Source of the DNA: Paracoccus sp. (in: a-proteobacteria) | Lineage (GTDB): Bacteria > Pseudomonadota > Alphaproteobacteria > Rhodobacterales > Rhodobacteraceae | NCBI RefSeq assembly: GCF_030538695.1 | Contig: NZ_JAUNTN010000004.1 | Coordinates: 62,001-126,000 of the forward strand | DNA: 64,000 bases | Reading direction: 5' to 3' | Shown: positions 1-8,501 of the stretch, in pieces | Numbering within the stretch: the first letter of the stretch is position 1 | Layout: each line of letters begins with the position of its first letter | Notes under the pieces: generated by a model | Databases searched by the model: none | The model's input: the letters and a program-made list of their open reading frames with translations, nothing else | Told to the model about the DNA's origin: nothing | Position numbers and translations under genes: made by a program

Positions 1-184
1 GGCTGCGGTCGGTGCTTTCCAGTCCCGGCCCGGCCAGCGCCGCCCCGAGCAGCACCAGTGCCAGCCCGCGCCACGGCCAGCCGCGCAACCCACACCACAG
101 GGCAAAGCCCGCAACCAGCAGGCCAAGCCCCCCAACTGCGGCCATCAGCCACCACGACAGCGCAGGATCAAACACCAGCCGCAT
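1..184 (-). CDS. Membrane protein of the MoxR/DUF58/DUF4159 operon, cut by the window edge
   Basis: Only the first 61 codons are inside the window; the gene continues past base 1. Its ATG shares one base with the stop codon of the DUF4159 gene (TGATG), so it is the last visible gene of that operon. The visible protein starts MRLVFDPALSWW and has two hydrophobic stretches, at about residues 9-31 and 38-53, split by a Trp/Arg segment (RGWPWRG). In related Rhodobacteraceae operons this place is held by a large membrane-anchored protein with a glutamine-amidotransferase-like or von Willebrand-like exterior domain. The visible part cannot confirm that, so no function is assigned. Confidence 0.7.
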   Translation of the reverse strand, partial: MRLVFDPALSWWLMAAVGGLGLLVAGFALWCGLRGWPWRGLALVLLGAALAGPGLESTDRS

Positions 185-3015
185 CAGTCCAGCCCCGGAA
201 CAAGTTGCTGTAACAGCGGATTGCCGCCCGTCAGCGGCTGATCCCCCGGCCCTATGTCCACGCCCGGCCCTGCGTCCGTCACACCCGCATCCTCGCTGCG
301 CAGACGCTCCAGCAAAGCCGGGACATGGACCTGATCGGATTTATAGTTCCCGGTCAGCACATACATCACCAGATTGACCCCGAACCGATAGGCGATCTCG
401 CGTTGACGTTCGCCGTCAAAGCCGCGCCCGACCGGAAAAACCGGCAGGTTACGGTCGTCGATGGCCCAGGCGGCCGCCCAGTCGTTACCGCCGATCAGCA
501 CCGGCGACACGCCGTCATTGAGGTTTCGAAACGGCACGCCCTCGGCGCTGGCGGCGCTTTCCGACGCGGCCTCGGCCCAAAGCTGGCCGCTGTCATAGCG
601 GCCCGGAAAGGCGTCCAGCAGGTAAAAGCTGCGGGTCAGCACATGGTCGCGCGGCACCGGGGCCAGCGGCGGGATCTCCAGCGGTGCGGCCAGCCGTTGC
701 AGCGCCGCCGCGCGGTCAGGTCCGCCGATCCCGGCCAGATCGCCGTCGCGGGTGTCGAACAGGATCACCCCGCCCCGACGCAAAAAACGGTTCAGCCGCA
801 GGTAAGCCTCGGGCGTGGGTAGTGGCTGATCCTCGGTCACGGGCCAATAGAGCAGGGTCAGCAGCGATAAATCGTCCTGATCGAGGTCGATGGCGACCGG
901 CTCGCCCGGCTCGACCGAACTGCGCAGGGACAGCACCCGCGACAGCCCGGCAAGGCCCTGATAAGATGTCTGGTCCAGCGCCTCATCGCCGGTCTCGACA
1001 TAGGCCAGCGCGATCTGAGCGGCGGCGGCAACCAGCTTGGGTTCGGGATTATCGGGGACCTCCTGCGCCATGGGGGCCGACGGCACGGCCAGCAGCGACA
1101 GACCGGTCAGCAGCACGAGCGCGGCAACCCGCCCGCCCTTTCGCCCGCCCCGCACCAGCGCCGCCGAGGCCAGCACATCAGCCAGCAGCGCCAGTCCCGC
1201 CAGCATCAGCAAGAACGGCCGCAGCGACAATCCGGCGGCGGCATGGGCGGCCTCGACCGTCGCACCGGGCCAGTCGGCAAGGGTCAACGCAGCACCCGCG
1301 TTCAGGGCGCGGCGACGCTCGCCTGCGGTATATATCCCCGCCGGACGCCCCGGCGCGGGGCCATCCGCCAGATCGGGTTGCGGCACCGGCGCAAGCCCCT
1401 GCGGATCACCAGCACGGCCAAAGCCATCCAGCACCTGCACCGCCTGCCAATGGGTCGCGGGCTGATCCGCCGCCGGGGCCTCGGCAAGCGGCTGCCGCGC
1501 CAAGGCCACCAGCCGCGCCAGCATCTGCGGAAACAGCCCCGAGACCGGCAGCCCCGACCAATCCGCATTGGCCGTAACATGAAACAGCACCACCTGCCCG
1601 TCACCGACTGACGCGCGCGTGACCAGAGGCGTCTGATCCGCGAGCGCCGCCAGCGTCTTGGCGGCAAGGTCCGGCATCGGCTGCGCCATAAGCTGCGCCC
1701 GCACCGTGACTTCATCCGGCGGGACCAGCCCGGCGAAAGGGCCGTCCGCCGCGAATGGCAACAGCCCGCGCGGATCGCCCCAGGACAAAGCGCCGCCGAT
1801 TTCCCGCCCACCGGGACGGGGAACAATGGGCAACAGCGGCTCGCCCACCAATGCCGGGTCCGAGGCCAGCGCCGGGCCGGCAAAGCGGATCAGCAAGCCG
1901 CCACCCGTGACCCATTGCGACAGGGCGGCGGCCTCGGGGGCGGCGCTTTGATCGACCAGCACGATCACATCCGGCGCGGCTTGCAGCACATCGGCCAGCC
2001 CACCTTCGATCAGGTCCACCCCGGTCAGCGCTTGCCGCAGATAGTGCAAGGGCGACAACAGCGCCTGCGCCTCGGTCATGCGGTCATCGCCCACCAGCGC
2101 GACCTTGCGCCGGGCGGTGCGGTCATCGGTCAGCAGCACCGCCCCTGCCGAGGCCGTCCCGGCAACCGCGAAACGGGTCACGCGATTGCGCAGCTCTGGC
2201 GGCAGGTCGATGGGAATGTCGCGGCGGGTGATGCCTGCGCGGGTGGTCGCCGCGCCGGTGGTCAGCCGGGCCAGAACGCGAGGAATACCCTGCGGATCAG
2301 GCCCGATCGCCTCAACCTCGGGCGCTTCAGGCGTGGTCGAGAACAGCCGCAGCGCCGGGGTCTCATCAGAGGTCAGTTCCAGCGCATGAACCGGAACGGT
2401 TTGCGACACCACCGTCACCACCCCCCGCGCTGACAGCGCCGACAGCAGCGCCGCCCGGCCCGGATGGTCCAGCCCGTCGGACAGCCACAGCGTCGTCAGC
2501 CGATCCGGCGCATCCTGCAACGCATCATGTGCATAGCCGGTCTGCCATGCGGCGGGCTGCGCCGCCTCGGCAAGCGCCACGGCATCGCTGCGCAACCCGG
2601 CCCGGCCATCCCCCAGCAGCAGCGCCACCGGACGGCCTGCCGCCTCGGCCTGCCGCAGTTCGCGCACGGCACGGGCGCGGGCGCCGTCCCAACCGGGCGC
2701 AGCACTCCAGCCCGCATCCAGTACCACCAGCAGCGGCCCGTCCTGCGGCACCGCAGCCGAAGGTCGCCAGACCGGCCCCGCCAGCGCCGCGATCAGTGCC
2801 GCCAGCGCCAGACACCGCAGCAGCATCAGCCACCACGGCGTCCGCCGCGCCTGTTGCCGCGCATCCCGCAACCCGGCAAGCAGCCCCGCCGCCGGAAACA
2901 CGATCCGGCGTGGCGCAGGCGGCAAAGCCCGCAGGATCAGCCACAACAGCGGCAGCGCCAACGCCGCCACCAAAAGCCAGGGGGCCGTGAAACCAAGCGG
3001 GCCAAGATACAGCAT
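184..3015 (-). CDS. DUF4159 domain-containing membrane protein with N-terminal BatA-type anchor
   Basis: This 943-residue protein starts with a BatA-type double membrane anchor: hydrophobic segments at about residues 8-29 and 60-82 around a basic PAPRRIVFPAAG stretch. A long extracytoplasmic region resembling von Willebrand-factor-like folds follows, then two more membrane segments near 600-650 and a C-terminal DUF4159 domain (about 700-910, with RRGGVILFDTRDGD). Proteins of this kind occur with MoxR ATPases and DUF58 proteins and are thought to act in envelope protein assembly or stress response, but no biochemical role is established. Start and stop codons each share one base with their neighbours, which supports tight translational coupling. 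Confidence 0.85.
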   Translation of the reverse strand: MLYLGPLGFTAPWLLVAALALPLLWLILRALPPAPRRIVFPAAGLLAGLRDARQQARRTPWWLMLLRCLALAALIAALAGPVWRPSAAVPQDGPLLVVLDAGWSAAPGWDGARARAVRELRQAEAAGRPVALLLGDGRAGLRSDAVALAEAAQPAAWQTGYAHDALQDAPDRLTTLWLSDGLDHPGRAALLSALSARGVVTVVSQTVPVHALELTSDETPALRLFSTTPEAPEVEAIGPDPQGIPRVLARLTTGAATTRAGITRRDIPIDLPPELRNRVTRFAVAGTASAGAVLLTDDRTARRKVALVGDDRMTEAQALLSPLHYLRQALTGVDLIEGGLADVLQAAPDVIVLVDQSAAPEAAALSQWVTGGGLLIRFAGPALASDPALVGEPLLPIVPRPGGREIGGALSWGDPRGLLPFAADGPFAGLVPPDEVTVRAQLMAQPMPDLAAKTLAALADQTPLVTRASVGDGQVVLFHVTANADWSGLPVSGLFPQMLARLVALARQPLAEAPAADQPATHWQAVQVLDGFGRAGDPQGLAPVPQPDLADGPAPGRPAGIYTAGERRRALNAGAALTLADWPGATVEAAHAAAGLSLRPFLLMLAGLALLADVLASAALVRGGRKGGRVAALVLLTGLSLLAVPSAPMAQEVPDNPEPKLVAAAAQIALAYVETGDEALDQTSYQGLAGLSRVLSLRSSVEPGEPVAIDLDQDDLSLLTLLYWPVTEDQPLPTPEAYLRLNRFLRRGGVILFDTRDGDLAGIGGPDRAAALQRLAAPLEIPPLAPVPRDHVLTRSFYLLDAFPGRYDSGQLWAEAASESAASAEGVPFRNLNDGVSPVLIGGNDWAAAWAIDDRNLPVFPVGRGFDGERQREIAYRFGVNLVMYVLTGNYKSDQVHVPALLERLRSEDAGVTDAGPGVDIGPGDQPLTGGNPLLQQLVPGLD

Positions 3016-3872
3016 CAGCCCTCCAGCGCCTGCATGATGCGGGCCAGCGCCGGGGCGGGTTCCGCGCCGGTGTCGTGACGTTCAAAACGCCAGCCGTGAC
3101 GGGCGGCAAGATCGTGCAGCGCGGCGCGATGATCGGCCAGCCGCGCCAGATAGGCCGCCCGCAGCCCCGCCGCGTCACGAGTCAAATGCGCAGGGCTTGC
3201 GCCTGCGGAGGCCTCAAACCGGATGGCACCGGAATAGGGGAAGGTTTCCTCGTCCGGGTCGGTAATCTGGACCAGCACGCCCGACAGGCCCGCCGCCGAT
3301 ACGGCTTCGAGGAACTTTTCATGTCCCATTGAATTATCAAAAAAATCTGAAAACAACACAAGCCGCGTCCGAGGCTGAACCGCACCCGCATCCAGCGCCT
3401 GATCCTGCATCAGACTGACGGCCAGCGCATCGGCCTGCGCCCGGCCCGGTCGCGGGGTCTGCCCCAGCGCGGCCACCCGCTCGCCCCCGCGCAGAGCGAC
3501 CAGCCCCAGCGCCAGCGCCAACAGCCGGGCGCGATCGGCCTTGGTCGGGCGACGATCCGCGCCGCGCCAGTTCATCCCCGCCGCCGGGTCCACCCAAAGC
3601 TGCACCGCCTGCGCCCGTTGCACCTCGCGTTCGCGCACAAAACGCGCGTCAGATCGGGCGCTGCGCCGCCAGTCGATCAGCCCCGCCGGGTCACTGTCCT
3701 GCGCCGGACGATATTGCCAGAAATCCTCGCCCGTCCCGGCCCGACGCTGACCATGCGCCCCCGGCGCGACCGAAGCCGCCAGCCGCTCGGCCGCCAGCAG
3801 CAGCACGGGCAGGCTGGCCGCAACGGTCTCGGCCTGCGCACGGAAACCTGCGAAGGTGGGCGACCTGCTCAC
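3015..3872 (-). CDS. DUF58 domain-containing protein
   Basis: A 285-residue soluble protein with the DUF58 signature around residues 47-98: GEDFWQYRPAQDSDPAG, then IDWRRSARSD and LWVDPAAGMNW, the last resembling the first strand of a von Willebrand A fold. DUF58 proteins are regular partners of MoxR-type AAA+ ATPases and are regarded as their substrate or adaptor; the exact role is unknown. The gene overlaps moxR by 4 bases on one side and shares one base with the DUF4159 gene on the other, so the three are almost certainly co-transcribed. The family call is secure, the function is not. Confidence 0.87.
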   Translation of the reverse strand: MSRSPTFAGFRAQAETVAASLPVLLLAAERLAASVAPGAHGQRRAGTGEDFWQYRPAQDSDPAGLIDWRRSARSDARFVREREVQRAQAVQLWVDPAAGMNWRGADRRPTKADRARLLALALGLVALRGGERVAALGQTPRPGRAQADALAVSLMQDQALDAGAVQPRTRLVLFSDFFDNSMGHEKFLEAVSAAGLSGVLVQITDPDEETFPYSGAIRFEASAGASPAHLTRDAAGLRAAYLARLADHRAALHDLAARHGWRFERHDTGAEPAPALARIMQALEG

Positions 3873-4870
3873 GCGGCCAGCCGCTCGCGTTCCGCCAGCA
3901 GGCGGGCAATGATCTCAGCCACATTTTGTCCCTGCGCACGGGCTGCAAAGCCAAGCGCCATGCGGTGCCGCAGCACAGGCGCAGCCATCTGGTCGACATC
4001 CTCCAGCGTCGGCGCAAAGCGCCCGTTCAGCACCGCCCGCGCCCGGCAGACCAGCATCAGCGCCTGTGCTGCCCGCGGTCCCGGCCCCCACACCAGCGCA
4101 TCATTGACCCAGGCCGCAGCCTCTGGCGTGCCGGGGCGCGCAGCACGAACCAGATCAAGGATCGCCGCCATCACGCTTTCCCCCACCGGCATCCGCCGGA
4201 TCAGCGCCTGCGCCTCCAAAAGCCCCGCCGCATCAAAGACCGGATGCGGCTTTCCCTGCTCGGTGCCGGTGGTGGCCAAGAGGATCGCAGCCTCGGTCTG
4301 ACGGTCAGGATAGCCCACATCGACCTGCACCAGAAAACGATCAAGCTGCGCCTCGGGCAGCGGATAGGTGCCTTCTTGCTCGATCGGGTTCTGCGTCGCC
4401 AGCACATGAAACGGGCGGCCCAACGGGCGGTGCTGACCGGCGACGGTCACTTCGCCTTCCTGCATGGCCTGCAACAGCGCCGATTGCGTGCGTGGGCTGG
4501 CGCGGTTGATCTCGTCGGCCATCAGCAGTTGCGTGAAAACCGGGCCTTCGACAAAGCGGAACACCCGCCGCCCGTCAGGATCGCTGTCCAGAACCTCGGA
4601 CCCCAGAATATCAGCTGGCATCAGATCAGGGGTGAACTGGATACGGGCCTGATCCAGCCCCAACACCGTGGCTAACGTATCGACCAGCATGGTTTTCCCC
4701 AAGCCCGGCTGCCCGACCAGCAGCGCGTGGCCGCCCGACAGAATGGCCGCGAGAACCTGCTCGACCACCTGATGCTGACCGACGAAGCGCCGTTCCGCGC
4801 TGGCACGCGCCTCGGCCAGCCGCGCGGTCAGGTTTTCCACCGCTTTCACCAGATCCGTATCCTCCACCAT
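3869..4870 (-). CDS. MoxR-family AAA+ ATPase
   Basis: A chaperone-like AAA+ ATPase of the MoxR group. Walker A is GQPGLGKT (about residues 53-60 from the chosen start), Walker B lies in LLMADEINRASPRTQSALLQ, and sensor 1 is in LATQNPIEQEGTYPLPEAQ, with the FLVQVD segment next to it. I chose the ATG at 4870 because the protein then begins MVEDTDLVKAVENLTARLAE, as family members do, and AGGGG sits six bases upstream. ATG at 4903 or TTG at 4909 would add 11 or 13 residues. The gene heads the operon with DUF58 and DUF4159 and is divergent from the DUF1285 gene, so the shared promoter must lie in the very short region around 4870-4936. Confidence 0.9.
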   Translation of the reverse strand: MVEDTDLVKAVENLTARLAEARASAERRFVGQHQVVEQVLAAILSGGHALLVGQPGLGKTMLVDTLATVLGLDQARIQFTPDLMPADILGSEVLDSDPDGRRVFRFVEGPVFTQLLMADEINRASPRTQSALLQAMQEGEVTVAGQHRPLGRPFHVLATQNPIEQEGTYPLPEAQLDRFLVQVDVGYPDRQTEAAILLATTGTEQGKPHPVFDAAGLLEAQALIRRMPVGESVMAAILDLVRAARPGTPEAAAWVNDALVWGPGPRAAQALMLVCRARAVLNGRFAPTLEDVDQMAAPVLRHRMALGFAARAQGQNVAEIIARLLAERERLAA

Positions 4871-4935
4871 GACAAGCCCCTGTTCCTGCGTTATCACCAT
4901 CATATTCAATGAAAGCCGGACAGACCACCAGAGCC

Positions 4936-5487
4936 ATGCCCGATAAAGATCACAAACCCGCCGATGATCCCACCGCCCGTCTGGCCGCAGCGGGCAAAGG
5001 CAGCCGCCCGGCCCCGGTGCATCTGTGGAACCCGCCCTATTGCGGCAAGATGGACCTGACCATCCGCGCCGACGGCAGTTGGTGGCATGAAGGCACCCTC
5101 ATCACCCGCCCGGCGCTGGTGCAGCTTTTCGCCAATATCCTGAAATATGAAGATAACCGCTTTTATCTGGTCACGCCGGTGGAAAAGCTGGGTATTACTG
5201 TGCAGGACGCGCCATTTCTGGCTACCGATCTGGACGACACGCCCGAGGGGCTGCGGTTTCAGATCAACTATGCCCCGCCCGTGATCGCCGGACCAGAGAA
5301 CCCCCTGCGGGTGGATTTTGCGCCGGATGGCACCCCGCGCCCCTATGTGCTGGTGCGCCCCGACCTGTGGGCGCTGATCGACCGCAAAACCTTTTACCGG
5401 CTGGCAACACGGGCCACGTCTGGTCCCGACGGCCGCGCGGGCGTGACCTCGCAAAACGTATTCTTTCCGTTGGAGGGCCAGCCGTGA
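4936..5487 (+). CDS. DUF1285 domain-containing protein
   Basis: A protein of about 183 residues with the DUF1285 hallmark VHLWNPPYCGKMDLTI near its N-terminus, followed by WWHEGTLITRPALVQLFANI and a YLVTPVEK strand. The fold is known from structural genomics work, but its function is not. ATG at 4936 is preferred over the in-frame ATG at 4909, since the added nine residues do not look conserved. The stop overlaps the GTG of the hydroxypyruvate isomerase-like gene by four bases (GTGA), so the two are translationally coupled. Confidence 0.8.
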   Translation: MPDKDHKPADDPTARLAAAGKGSRPAPVHLWNPPYCGKMDLTIRADGSWWHEGTLITRPALVQLFANILKYEDNRFYLVTPVEKLGITVQDAPFLATDLDDTPEGLRFQINYAPPVIAGPENPLRVDFAPDGTPRPYVLVRPDLWALIDRKTFYRLATRATSGPDGRAGVTSQNVFFPLEGQP

Positions 5488-6254
5488 GCCGTTTCGCCGC
5501 CAATCTGACCTTTCTGTTTATCGAGATGCCGATTCTCGACCGCTTTGCTGCCGCGAAAAAAGCCGGGTTCGAGGGGGTGGAAATGCTGTTCCCCTATGAC
5601 ATTCCGGCGCAGGATCTGGCCAAGGCCGCGAAAAAGCAGGGGTTGGAGTTCGTCTTGCTGAACGCCCCCGCCGCGAATTGGGCGGGCGGGCCACGCGGCT
5701 TTGCCGCCGATCCTGACGGACGCCCCCGGTTCCGCCATGATTTCGACCGCGCCCTGCGCTATGCTCAGATGCTCGGTTGCCGCCATATTCACCTGATGTC
5801 CGGCAGTTTCAAAGGCGACGAGGCCCATCACACCATGGTACAGAACCTGCGCTGGGCCTGCAATCGCGCGCCCCACGCCAGCCTGACAATCGAGCCGCTG
5901 AACCCGCAGGACATGCCGGGCTATTTTCTGGATAATTTCGATCTGGCCGCCGAGATCATCGCAGAGGTGGACCAGCCCAACCTTGGCCTGCAATTCGACG
6001 CCTATCACGCGCACCGGCTGACCGGTGATGTGATCGGCACCTGGGACCAGCATTGCCATCTGGCCCGCCACATCCAGATCGGCGGCTATCCCGGCCGCCA
6101 TGAACCCGATCACGGCGTCATCGACTTTCCCCGGTTCTTCCGCGCCGCCGAGGCCGCTGGCTATCGCGGCTGGATCTCAGCCGAATATGTGCCGTTCAGG
6201 ACCACGGCCGCAGGTTTGGGCTGGCTGAAACAAGAGCTGTCAGCCAACGCCTGA
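5484..6254 (+). CDS. hyi: Hydroxypyruvate isomerase-like TIM-barrel protein
   Basis: A 256-residue xylose-isomerase-like TIM barrel. Diagnostic segments are LTIEPLNPQDMPGY (Glu at about 137), LGLQFDAYHAHRL (Asp about 172, His about 175), HIQIGGYPGRHEPDHG and WISAEYVPF (Glu about 234). These are the metal and substrate residues of the Hyi/OtnI group, which interconverts hydroxypyruvate and tartronate semialdehyde or acts on related 2-keto sugars. The GTG start overlaps the previous stop and has GGAGG ten bases upstream. No glyoxylate carboligase or tartronate semialdehyde reductase gene is nearby, so the true substrate is uncertain. Confidence 0.82.
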   Translation: MSRFAANLTFLFIEMPILDRFAAAKKAGFEGVEMLFPYDIPAQDLAKAAKKQGLEFVLLNAPAANWAGGPRGFAADPDGRPRFRHDFDRALRYAQMLGCRHIHLMSGSFKGDEAHHTMVQNLRWACNRAPHASLTIEPLNPQDMPGYFLDNFDLAAEIIAEVDQPNLGLQFDAYHAHRLTGDVIGTWDQHCHLARHIQIGGYPGRHEPDHGVIDFPRFFRAAEAAGYRGWISAEYVPFRTTAAGLGWLKQELSANA

Positions 6255-6355
6255 TCATTTTTACCGGCAACAGGATGGAACCCACGCGGGCGTCACGCGG
6301 TTGTCACCACAATGCAACCCGCCGCGCCAAGCGGCCTGTTAATGAGGCAAAAACC

Positions 6356-6430
6356 ATGAACTCTATCATCTATCTGGTCGGTCTGGTCGTCGTTGTTCTG
6401 TTCATTCTGGGGATGCTCGGCCTGCGCTGA
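6356..6430 (+). CDS. 24-residue predicted membrane peptide
   Basis: A tiny open frame of 24 codons starting MNSIIYLVGLVVVV and ending GMLGLR. Almost the whole chain is one hydrophobic helix (about residues 4-22) with a final Arg, the usual look of a small single-pass membrane protein. AGGC lies close upstream of the ATG, and a strong rho-independent terminator follows 20 bases after the stop, so the unit can be expressed on its own between hyi and typA. I have the impression that similar peptides precede typA in other Rhodobacteraceae, but cannot check it here. Function unknown. Confidence 0.55.
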   Translation: MNSIIYLVGLVVVVLFILGMLGLR

Positions 6431-6449
6431 TCCGGCAGGACGATGTCGC

Positions 6450-6477
6450 AAAGGGGCGCCTTCCGGTGCCCCTTTTT
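6450..6477 (+). terminator. Rho-independent terminator
   Basis: A GC-rich hairpin (AAAGGGGCGCC, loop TTCC, GGTGCCCCTTTTT) ends in five T residues. It closes the transcript of the 24-residue peptide and upstream hyi, and separates them from typA, which starts about 70 bases later. Confidence 0.85.
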
Positions 6478-6544
6478 GCATCTGTGCTGGCAATTCCGGG
6501 GCAACCGCGTTAGGGGGCGTCAACTTGACGCAAAAGGCCCCAAA

Positions 6545-8365
6545 ATGGACATTCGCAACATCGCGATCATCGCGCACGTTGACCACGGCAAAACCACCAT
6601 GGTTGACCAGCTTTTGAAACAATCCGGCAGCTTCCGCGAGAATCAGGCCGTGGCAGAACGCGCCATGGACAGCAACGATCTGGAACGTGAACGCGGCATC
6701 ACCATTCTGGCCAAGGCCACTTCGGTCGAATGGAAAGGCACCCGCATCAATATCGTGGACACCCCCGGCCACGCCGATTTCGGCGGCGAGGTCGAACGCA
6801 TCCTGTCCATGGTGGATGGCGTCTGCCTGCTGGTCGATGCCGCCGAAGGCCCGATGCCGCAGACCAAGTTCGTGACCTCCAAAGCGCTGGCTTTGGGGCT
6901 GCGCCCGATCGTGGTGCTGAACAAGGTGGACAAGCCCGCCGCCGACCCCGACAAGGCGCTGGATGAGGTGTTCGACCTGTTCGCCAACCTCGGTGCCAAT
7001 GACGAACAACTTGATTTCCCGCATATTTACGCCAGCGGCATCGGCGGCTGGGCCGATGCGGAGCTGGATGGGCCGCGCAAGGATCTGTCGGCGCTGTTCG
7101 ACCTGATCGTGAACCACGTCCCTGCCCCGGCGCAGATCGCGCATCAGTCCGAACCCTTCCGTATGCTGGCCACCACACTGGGCGCCGACCCGTTCCTGGG
7201 CCGCCTGCTGACCGGCCGCGTCGAATCCGGCACCGCCAAACCGGGCGACACCATCAAGGCGCTGTCCCGCGACGGCGAACGGGTGGAACAGTTCCGCATT
7301 TCCAAAGTGCTGGCATTTCGCGGGCTGACCCAACAGCCCATCGACGAGGCCGTGGCCGGTGACATCGTGACCATCGCCGGCATGGCAAAGGCCACCGTGG
7401 CCGACACGCTTTGCGCGCCCGAGGTCGATGCCCCGCTGGATGCGCAACCAATCGACCCGCCCACCATCAGCGTCACCTTTGGCATCAATGATTCGCCGCT
7501 GGCGGGCCGCGACGGCAACAAGGTGCAGTCCCGCGTCATCCGCGAGCGCCTGATGAAAGAAGCCGAATCAAACGTCGCCATCCGGGTCGAGGACACCCCC
7601 GGCGGGGAAGCCTTCATCGTCTCGGGGCGGGGCGAATTGCAGATGGGTGTGCTGATCGAGAACATGCGCCGCGAAGGGTTCGAACTGTCGATCTCGCGCC
7701 CCCGCGTGATCTACCGTGACGAGGACGGGCAGCGCATGGAGCCGGTCGAAGAAGCCATCATCGACGTGGACGACGAATACACCGGCGCGGTAATCGAAAA
7801 GCTGACCGGCGACCGCAAAGGCGATCTGGTCGAGATGAAACCCGCAGGCCACGGCAAGACCCGCATCGTCGCGCATGTGCCGTCACGCGGGCTGATCGGC
7901 TATCACGGCGAGTTTATGACCGATACCCGCGGCAATGGTGTGCTGAACCGCATTTTCCACGGCTGGACCCCGTTCAAGGGTAACATTCAGGGCCGCCGTC
8001 AGGGCGTTCTGATCTCGATGGAGGACGGCGATTCGGTAGCCTATGCGCTGTGGAACCTCGAAGAACGCGGCAAGCTGTTCATCGGCGCACAGGAAAAGGT
8101 CTATCAGGGCATGATTATCGGGGAACATTCCCGCGATAACGACCTGGAGGTGAACCCGCTGAAGGGCAAGAAACTGACCAACGTGCGCGCCTCAGGCACC
8201 GATGAGGCCGTGCGCCTGACGCCCCCGGTCCGCATGAGCCTTGAGGAATCCATCGCATATATCGACGATGACGAGCTGGTTGAGGTCACGCCCAAGCACA
8301 TCCGCCTGCGCAAGCGCCACCTTGACCCGCATGAGCGCAAACGCGCCGCCCGCGCGGAAAGCTGA
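6545..8365 (+). CDS. typA: Translational GTPase TypA/BipA
   Basis: A 606-residue ribosome-associated GTPase of the EF-G/LepA superfamily. The GTPase motifs are all present: AHVDHGKTT (residues 10-18), [21 protein letters not shown] and NKVDKP. Domain II, an EF-G domain V-like segment ([14 protein letters not shown] region, [20 protein letters not shown]) and the BipA-specific C-terminal domain ([19 protein letters not shown] to the basic tail) follow. The start [16 protein letters not shown] is typical of the family and is the only sensible ATG, although the frame stays open upstream. TypA is needed for growth under cold and other stress in several bacteria. The gene is monocistronic here. 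Confidence 0.97.
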   Translation: MDIRNIAIIAHVDHGKTTMVDQLLKQSGSFRENQAVAERAMDSNDLERERGITILAKATSVEWKGTRINIVDTPGHADFGGEVERILSMVDGVCLLVDAAEGPMPQTKFVTSKALALGLRPIVVLNKVDKPAADPDKALDEVFDLFANLGANDEQLDFPHIYASGIGGWADAELDGPRKDLSALFDLIVNHVPAPAQIAHQSEPFRMLATTLGADPFLGRLLTGRVESGTAKPGDTIKALSRDGERVEQFRISKVLAFRGLTQQPIDEAVAGDIVTIAGMAKATVADTLCAPEVDAPLDAQPIDPPTISVTFGINDSPLAGRDGNKVQSRVIRERLMKEAESNVAIRVEDTPGGEAFIVSGRGELQMGVLIENMRREGFELSISRPRVIYRDEDGQRMEPVEEAIIDVDDEYTGAVIEKLTGDRKGDLVEMKPAGHGKTRIVAHVPSRGLIGYHGEFMTDTRGNGVLNRIFHGWTPFKGNIQGRRQGVLISMEDGDSVAYALWNLEERGKLFIGAQEKVYQGMIIGEHSRDNDLEVNPLKGKKLTNVRASGTDEAVRLTPPVRMSLEESIAYIDDDELVEVTPKHIRLRKRHLDPHERKRAARAES

Positions 8366-8405
8366 AACGGCAGCAGCGGGGGTTTCACACCCCCGCACCC
8401 CCGTG

Positions 8406-8453
8406 GGATATTTAAGTGAAGAAGAAGCCGCTTTCTTCTTCATCCAAATATCC
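8406..8453. repeat. 48-base imperfect palindrome, copy A of the GGATATTT/GAAGAAGAA element
   Basis: The left arm reads GGATATTTAAGTGAAGAAGA and the right arm, on the opposite strand, reads GGATATTTGGATGAAGAAGA; the centre is GCCGCTT. The two arms differ only at AAG versus GGA after GGATATTT. The reverse complement of the element at 59554-59601 matches this one except at the centre. It lies between convergent typA and hflX, in front of the typA terminator. Confidence 0.8.
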
Positions 8454-8479
8454 TCGGGGGTGAATGGCCGCAGGCCAGA

Positions 8480-8497
8480 GGGGGCGCGAGCGCCCCC
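8480..8497 (+). terminator. Terminator between convergent typA and hflX
   Basis: A perfect GGGGGCG / CGCCCCC stem with a CGAG loop is followed on the plus strand by TTTCTTATT. It most likely ends the typA transcript. Its position four bases before the hflX stop means that hflX messages read into it as well. Confidence 0.65.
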
Positions 8498-8501
8498 TTT
8501 C

